Source: an uncultured Eubacteriales bacterium (lineage in GTDB: Bacteria > Bacillota > Clostridia > Oscillospirales > Acutalibacteraceae). From it: a DNA stretch of 11,124 nucleotides. This document shows, piece by piece, positions 7,423-11,124 of the stretch; within the stretch, counting starts at the first letter, position 1, and every line of letters begins with the position of its first letter. The translations under genes were made by a program, and so were the position numbers. The DNA is taken from NCBI GenBank assembly GCA_905198155.1, contig CAJKBQ010000055.1:1-11124 (forward strand), given 5' to 3'. The notes under the pieces are model-generated. The model was given only the letters and a program-made list of their open reading frames with translations. It ran no database searches and was not told where the DNA came from.

Positions 7423-8223
7423 ATGTTTATGCGCTATATTCCGGCGGATATCGTGGTGCGCCGGGTCAATTTTGTCGGCGGCGGCCCCATGGCGGACGGG
7501 CACTACGCCGTGGCCTGCCGCGCGGACACGGGCCTGATCTACGTCCGGCACGGCCGCGCACGCTACTGCACCGATGGCGGCACGTTTGAAGTCGGTGCAG
7601 ACGACGTATTTTGCCTGTCGCGTCACGCACAATACGAATTTGATGTCCGCAACGGGTACGACGTGCTGTACGTCAATTTCGATCTGGTCGAGCCGGATGG
7701 CCTGTTCGGCTGCGGCGCAGCAATGCGTGGCGCACGCAGTAAATGTTTTGACGAATTTCGTCGCCTGCGCGTTGCATATGCGCGGCACGACGCTACAACG
7801 CCGTTGGCGTGCCGCGTCCTGCTGGACCGGATTTTGCAGGCACTGGTCCGCGAGCAGCAGACGCAGTATGCGCCGAGCAGCCGGTTCCGCCCGGTGCAGC
7901 AGGCGATGACGTTTATGGAGCAGCACTGCGCCGATTCGGCGCTTGGCATGGAGACGGTTGCGTCCGCGGTCGGCGTCAGCGACGGCCAGCTGCGGCGGCT
8001 GTTCCGGGAGTTGTATCGGCTGTCGCCGGGACAATATTTGCATAATTTACGCATTAGCCGCGCGCAGGAATTGTTGACTGAGACGGACATGACGGTTGGT
8101 GAGGTGGCGGCTGCGTGCGGATTTTCCACTTTGTACTATTTTAGCGACGCGTTTCATCGTGCGACCGGGGCGTCGCCGAGCGATTATCGCCGGGCAAATC
8201 GCGCGATTATGACGCAGAAATGA
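7423..8223 (+). CDS. AraC family transcriptional regulator (AraC2)
   Basis: A 266-aa AraC/XylS regulator. Residues up to about 100 form a cupin-type sensing domain (GLIYVRHGRARYCTD, then FEVGADDVFCLSRHAQYEF). The C-terminal ~100 residues hold two helix-turn-helix units, around METVASAVGVSDGQLRRLF and MTVGEVAAACGFSTLYYFSD, followed by the signature GASPSDYRR. ATG 7423 is preferred, with AGAGGAG (7408-7414) eight bases upstream; GTG 7414 and ATG 7417 in the same frame overlap or crowd that site, and ATG 7429 is also possible. It is divergent from the activase-GRE2 operon and is its likely regulator (inference from position). The final few codons (around IMTQK-stop) already lie inside the first unit of the tandem repeat array, so the C-terminus has probably been altered or extended by the repeat. 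Confidence 0.93.
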   Translation: MFMRYIPADIVVRRVNFVGGGPMADGHYAVACRADTGLIYVRHGRARYCTDGGTFEVGADDVFCLSRHAQYEFDVRNGYDVLYVNFDLVEPDGLFGCGAAMRGARSKCFDEFRRLRVAYARHDATTPLACRVLLDRILQALVREQQTQYAPSSRFRPVQQAMTFMEQHCADSALGMETVASAVGVSDGQLRRLFRELYRLSPGQYLHNLRISRAQELLTETDMTVGEVAAACGFSTLYYFSDAFHRATGASPSDYRRANRAIMTQK

Positions 8224-9112
8224 TACGTTTTGTTGCGAAATGGGCGAATTTCGCACGAATTTGCGGCATAAGTATTTCTGCGAGCGGTACGGCGGTGAGG
8301 TGCAGGCGGATAGACTGGGAAAAAACCAAAATTCGTAATAGGACGCCACGCCGGGGAATTGGCCGGCATGATTCCATCGAAATCCGTCGATTTTGCCACA
8401 TTCGTGAGAAATGGCGCAAAATGCAGCAAAACCGTGTTTTTTACAGCGTTTTTTGCCCGGATTCGCGGCATAAGTATTTCTGCGAATGACATGGCGGTGA
8501 TGTGCAGGTGGAGAAATTAGGAATATACGCCCAAATTCGTTAGAATATAGGATACAACACTGAACCCAGTCGGGACATTCCAGCCGGAATCCGCCGATTT
8601 TGCCACGTTTTCGCGAAAAAATATGCAAAACCCGGCAAAATCGTGTTTTTGCGGCGTCTTTGCCCGGATTTGTGGCAAAAGCGCTTCTGCGAGCGACATG
8701 GCGGTGATGCCGTAGATAAATAGATTGGACGGATACGCCGAAATTTACCGGCATATGGGACATCACACCGAGGTCGGCCGGGACGCTCCCATCGAAATCC
8801 GCCGATTTTGCCACGTTTTCGCGAAAAGCGTGCAAAACCCGGCAAAATTGTATTTTTGCGGGTTTTGCGTGGATTTGCTGCATAAGCGTTTCTGCGAGCG
8901 GCACGACAGTGATGCGCAGACGGAGGTGGATGAACAGGTACACTAAAATCTGTCAATATACGGAACTCCATACCGAGATCGCGCGGGACGCTCCCATTGA
9001 AATCCACCGATTTTGCCGCATTTCTTGAAAAAATGCACAAAACGCAGCAAAATCGTGTTTTTTTGCGCAAAAAGAAAACCGAGCGAATTTTGCACGAATT
9101 TGCTCGGTTTTT
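8200..9112. repeat. Tandem array of ~206-bp structured repeats
   Basis: A degenerate tandem array fills the space between convergent AraC2 and the GH99-like gene. The anchor [G]AAATCCGCCGATTTTGCC starts at 8379, 8586, 8794 and 8999 (steps 207, 208, 205); a second anchor, GCGGCATAAGTATTTCTGCGA-like, starts at 8263, 8465, 8672 and 8877. So there are four units plus a partial one at the left end. Each unit has an inverted repeat: 8388-8396/8426-8434 (one mismatch), 8595-8604/8634-8643 (perfect CGATTTTGCC/GGCAAAATCG), 8803-8812/8841-8850 (one G-U) and 9008-9016/9047-9055 (perfect). Units 2 and 3 also hold the palindrome TTTTCGCGAAAA (8608-8619, 8816-8827). The left and right ends share GCGAATTTxGCACGAATTTGC (8244-8264, 9083-9103). 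Minus-strand frames are long and open but change frame between units, so I read this as non-coding. Function unknown: candidate intergenic repeat family or structured RNA. Confidence 0.85.
9075..9111 (-). terminator. Terminator of the GH99-like gene
   Basis: AAAACCGAGC (9075-9084) pairs with GCTCGGTTTT (9102-9111), with an inner AATT/AATT pairing. On the minus strand the stem is followed by TTTTCTTTTT, giving a good intrinsic terminator 12 bases after the GH99-like stop; the plus strand also ends in a T-run (9108-9112), so it can work both ways. The loop region is the same 21-base motif found at the other end of the tandem array, so the terminator is part of the last repeat unit. Confidence 0.85.
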
Positions 9113-9123
9113 CAGCATTTTGT

Positions 9124-10245
9124 TCAGTTTTGCGGCAAAAATACGCGCGCGACGGCATCCAGATACCCGTACCCAAACCGGTCGTCCGGCAGCAGGTAGC
9201 TGCCCTCCGTCCATTCGTTCCAACTATTTACAGTTACGAGCGGCGCACCGTGCGCTTCGGCAAAGGCTTTGGCGTCGCGCAGGGCGGATTCGATCTGATC
9301 TGGTGTATTTTCACGCAAAATTCCCGGTTTCAATCCTAAAAATCTGGGATTATTGTCCCATCCGAGCGAAACGTGCGGCCAATACGCCATCGGCAGCCGG
9401 TCGGCCATTTGCGTCCATTCAGCCCGGACATCCGGCATCACGTCCTGATAATCGCGGTCGATATCAGTAAAATGTACATATTGATAGTGCGTTGCAGAGT
9501 CAAATGGCAGCAATATTCCCGAAGATTCGTCGGCAGCGCCGTCCACGCCGGAGAGATTCAGCGCGCGGCTGCTGCGGGCGATCAATTGGAAATATATACC
9601 TCTAGTCCCAGCAGCAATTGCCAATTCCTGTGCTCGCTCCATGGCCGCACGGGTGGCTGCAATGGAACCGAAGCTATCAACGAAATTGTGCAGATCGTAT
9701 ATTGCAAGCACGGGCTTGCCGTCAATTTTATAATAATTTGAGCGGCAGAAATAGAAGTCGATCCAGCGGCGGACGATGGTTTCCCACTCGTCGGGGTGAA
9801 TTCGCCCGCGCCAGATGACCGTGGAGCCGATGGTTTTGTCGTCCGACAGGCGGCGATCCCACAAATGGTTGGCGTCGTGATTGGCCCACATTAGATAAAA
9901 CCGGATAGATTCACAGTTTTTCGCTTGCAATAATCCATTATTCAGACATTGTTCCAGAAATGGCCGTCCGTCAAACCAATACCAGTCGTAGATCAGGACG
10001 TTGACGCCGTGCGAACGAGCCAGGTCGATCTGCTGCGCCATCACTTCGGGGTCAGCTTCGTCTTGATAGCCCAATAATGGGCGGCGCGGCCAGGAATGAC
10101 CCGGAAATTTTGGTTCTGCAAGCCGCACGGTTTGCCATTCACCTTCGCCGTTTGGCCAGAACATCCGGCTGCGCGGCTCCTGCCCGGTGTACGACGGCCA
10201 GATGTACGCGCCGACATCAATCCGTGTTTTTTCTTGATTTTTCAT
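9124..10245 (-). CDS. Glycoside hydrolase family 99-like (WbsX-type) protein
   Basis: A 373-aa WbsX / GH99-like domain protein, a (beta/alpha)8-barrel family found in polysaccharide and O-antigen loci and related to endo-alpha-mannosidases. The start GAYIWPSYTG, YDWYWFDG (86-93), LMWANHD and, near the C-terminus, NSWNEWTEGSYLLPD (from 340) are the family hallmarks; acidic residues in the last motif are likely catalytic or substrate-binding. There is no signal peptide or membrane segment, so it acts in the cytoplasm. ATG 10245 is chosen over an upstream in-frame TTG (10269) because AAAGGA (10256-10261) lies ten bases before it. It is transcribed alone from its own promoter and ends at the array-derived terminator. 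Whether it is a hydrolase or a transferase, and its glycan, cannot be told from sequence; a link with the GREs is unproven. Confidence 0.88.
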   Translation of the reverse strand: MKNQEKTRIDVGAYIWPSYTGQEPRSRMFWPNGEGEWQTVRLAEPKFPGHSWPRRPLLGYQDEADPEVMAQQIDLARSHGVNVLIYDWYWFDGRPFLEQCLNNGLLQAKNCESIRFYLMWANHDANHLWDRRLSDDKTIGSTVIWRGRIHPDEWETIVRRWIDFYFCRSNYYKIDGKPVLAIYDLHNFVDSFGSIAATRAAMERAQELAIAAGTRGIYFQLIARSSRALNLSGVDGAADESSGILLPFDSATHYQYVHFTDIDRDYQDVMPDVRAEWTQMADRLPMAYWPHVSLGWDNNPRFLGLKPGILRENTPDQIESALRDAKAFAEAHGAPLVTVNSWNEWTEGSYLLPDDRFGYGYLDAVARVFLPQN

Positions 10246-10283
10246 GCATTTTCCGTCCTTTCGGTGCAAAAAGCGTTGTTTTT

Positions 10284-10312
10284 ATTATACCACATTGCGC
10301 GGGAAAAAACGA
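10284..10312 (-). promoter_or_regulatory. Promoter of the GH99-like gene
   Basis: On the minus strand, TGG followed by a perfect TATAAT (10289-10284): an extended -10. The -35 position (10312-10307, TCGTTT) is weak, which extended -10 promoters tolerate. The start would be near 10277, about 32 bases before the ATG. Confidence 0.7.
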
Positions 10313-10372
10313 CGCGATTTTGATCAAAAAATGTGCGAAAACGATCAATTTTGCGGGTTTTTGCGAGATGGG
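10311..10372. repeat. Possible degenerate relative of the array repeat
   Basis: This AT-rich stretch shares wording with the array units: CGATTTTG, GTGCGAAAAC and TTTTGCGGGTTTTTGCG (compare TTTTTGCGGGTTTTGCG of unit 3 near 8854). It also has an inverted repeat, TTGATC/GATCAA, around 10320-10347. If related, repeat copies flank the GH99-like gene on both sides. The match is short and could be shared base composition. Confidence 0.3.
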
Positions 10373-10475
10373 AGGAGTTGGGCGATAATGGCAGAAATTG
10401 CGGCCACGGGGGATGTGCTACGTGGGGAATCGCTGCGGCGGAAGGCAACTCCCACAGCCTTAGCCGCGACTGCAC

Positions 10476-10495
10476 GCGGTCGACGCAGTCACCGC
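10476..10495 (+). repeat. 20-bp direct repeat, copy 1
   Basis: GCGGTCGACGCAGTCACCGC occurs exactly here and again at 11096-11115, 620 bases away in the same orientation. This copy lies over the right half of the GACTGC/GCAGTC inverted repeat. Confidence 0.8.
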
Positions 10496-10709
10496 TACCG
10501 CGGGCAGCACGCGGCCGGCACGGCCGCCGCGAGGGAGCCGTGTATGGAGGAGATCCATATAGTAGGGGAATCCTGTCGGCTGCGGGGAAGCCCCTCTCCG
10601 CTCGCTGCGCTCGTAAGTTTGGCCGCAAGGGGTGCGATTATAGGTAAAATTGGGTGCGGCCAAGGGGTGTGCAAATTGTAATGTTTTTATCGGGGCAAGT
10701 TTTGACGGT

Positions 10710-10737
10710 GGGGAGAGGGTGGATGTGGTGGGTGGGG
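10710..10737 (+). other. G-run cluster, possible G-quadruplex
   Basis: Four G-runs lie on the plus strand: GGGG (10710-10713), GGG (10717-10719), GGG (10730-10732) and GGGG (10734-10737), with loops of 3, 10 and 1 bases. The middle loop is longer than in a strict G4 motif but itself contains GG pairs. Only a structural possibility. Confidence 0.3.
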
Positions 10738-11095
10738 CGTATAGTGTTACGGGTTTGTTCGTGTCCCATAGACCGCGGCTTCGCCGCTCTGCTCCCGCTG
10801 CGGCGACTGTGTCGGCCACGCCCTCTCAGGCGACGCGGCTTTTTGCCGCGCGCCAGCACGTCGCCGCGGTGTCTGCGACGACCGCGCGCAGTCGCGACCC
10901 GGAGGGGGAGCTACAAGTGCATAGTGGATGGGATTGTGGATGGCCTGCGGCCGATAGGAGCGACTTTTGGGTGTGTGGCAATGTTACGGGTGCGCTGCGG
11001 GTTGAGGGCAACTCCGTATCGTATGGGTTTGCGCTTGGGGTAGGGCAGCGCGCTTTGCGCGGCTGCGTTCGGCCGAAGGGAAGCCCCTCGTCGCA

Positions 11096-11115
11096 GCGGT
11101 CGACGCAGTCACCGC
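11096..11115 (+). repeat. 20-bp direct repeat, copy 2
   Basis: Exact second copy of the 20-mer at 10476-10495. It is preceded by GGAAGCCCCTC (11079-11089), a word that also occurs after the first copy (10586-10596), so the order of the shared words is shuffled between the two places. Confidence 0.8.
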
Positions 11116-11124
11116 GCGCTCCGG

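Larger units (their letters stand above)
10373..11124. other. GC-rich, hairpin-rich stretch with no convincing gene
   Basis: No open frame here has a believable protein composition; the longest (129 aa at 10654-11043, plus) is Arg-rich and lacks a ribosome site, and a 97-aa frame from ATG 10388 has only a distant GGAGGAG (10371-10377). The stretch is instead built of short perfect stems: GCGGCCG-GCA-CGGCCGC (10511-10527), GGGG-AAG-CCCC (10584-10594), GCGGC-TTC-GCCGC (10775-10787), CGCGGC-T5-GCCGCG (10834-10850), GCAGCGCGC-TTT-GCGC(G)GCTGC (11045-11066), and GACTGC/GCAGTC (10468-10490). Several short words recur (GGAAGCCCCTC, GGCAACTCC, GGCCAAGGGG-like). It could be decayed sequence, a repeat mosaic or a structured RNA; I cannot choose. 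Confidence 0.5.

Noticed and set aside
8047..8943. A 298-aa minus-strand frame across the repeat array, apparently a repetitive protein
   Set aside because: Homologous units are read in different frames because the steps (207, 208, 205) are not all multiples of three, the frame runs into the AraC2 gene, and there is no ribosome site. This indicates DNA or RNA repeats rather than a protein.
8200..9112. CRISPR array
   Set aside because: Units are about 206 bp and degenerate over their whole length, without short identical repeats separated by unique spacers, and no cas genes are present.
10388..10681. A 97-aa protein starting at ATG 10388 after GGAGGAG
   Set aside because: Spacing to the ribosome site is about 10-11 bases and the composition is Arg/Ala-rich; the frame crosses several hairpins and repeated words. 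I cannot support it as a gene.

Overview
The window looks like an accessory carbohydrate or anaerobic-metabolism region of a strictly anaerobic, GC-rich Bacillota, most likely a gut Clostridia (Oscillospirales-like). This placement is inferred from two glycyl radical enzymes (GREs, oxygen-sensitive), strong AGGAGG-type ribosome binding sites, GTG/TTG starts, AraC-type sugar-style regulators and consensus sigma-A promoters. No rRNA or tRNA is present to confirm it.

Layout. (1) 2-112 (+): tail of an unidentified gene, then a perfect 15-bp hairpin. (2) 227-2485 (-): a 752-aa PFL-like GRE (called GRE1 here), divergent from an AraC regulator at 2645-3397 (+). (3) 3465-3994 (+): a GNAT acetyltransferase broken by a -1 frameshift, ending inside a 14-bp hairpin that also ends the opposite strand. 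(4) 4167-7269 (-): a two-gene operon, GRE activase then a second GRE of 716 aa (GRE2), divergent from a second AraC regulator at 7423-8223 (+). (5) About 8200-9112: roughly four to five degenerate tandem copies of a ~206-bp structured repeat, filling the space between the convergent AraC2 gene and a GH99/WbsX-like gene at 9124-10245 (-). (6) About 10310-11124: GC-rich DNA with many small hairpins and direct repeats, and no convincing gene.

How the genes may work together. There are two AraC-GRE modules but only one activase, so the activase may load the glycyl radical on both GREs, or GRE1 may rely on one encoded elsewhere. GRE2 has the Cys-x-Glu pair (GCYEP) typical of radical eliminases/dehydratases. 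GRE1 has a thiyl-cysteine position but neither the Cys-x-Glu of eliminases nor the Cys-Cys of pyruvate formate-lyase, so its chemistry is unassigned. Each AraC gene has an inverted repeat over its own promoter, suggesting local, substrate-responsive control.

The most unusual items are the non-canonical GRE1 active site, the structured tandem array that contributes the end of one gene and the terminator of the next, and the hairpin-rich gene-free end of the window.
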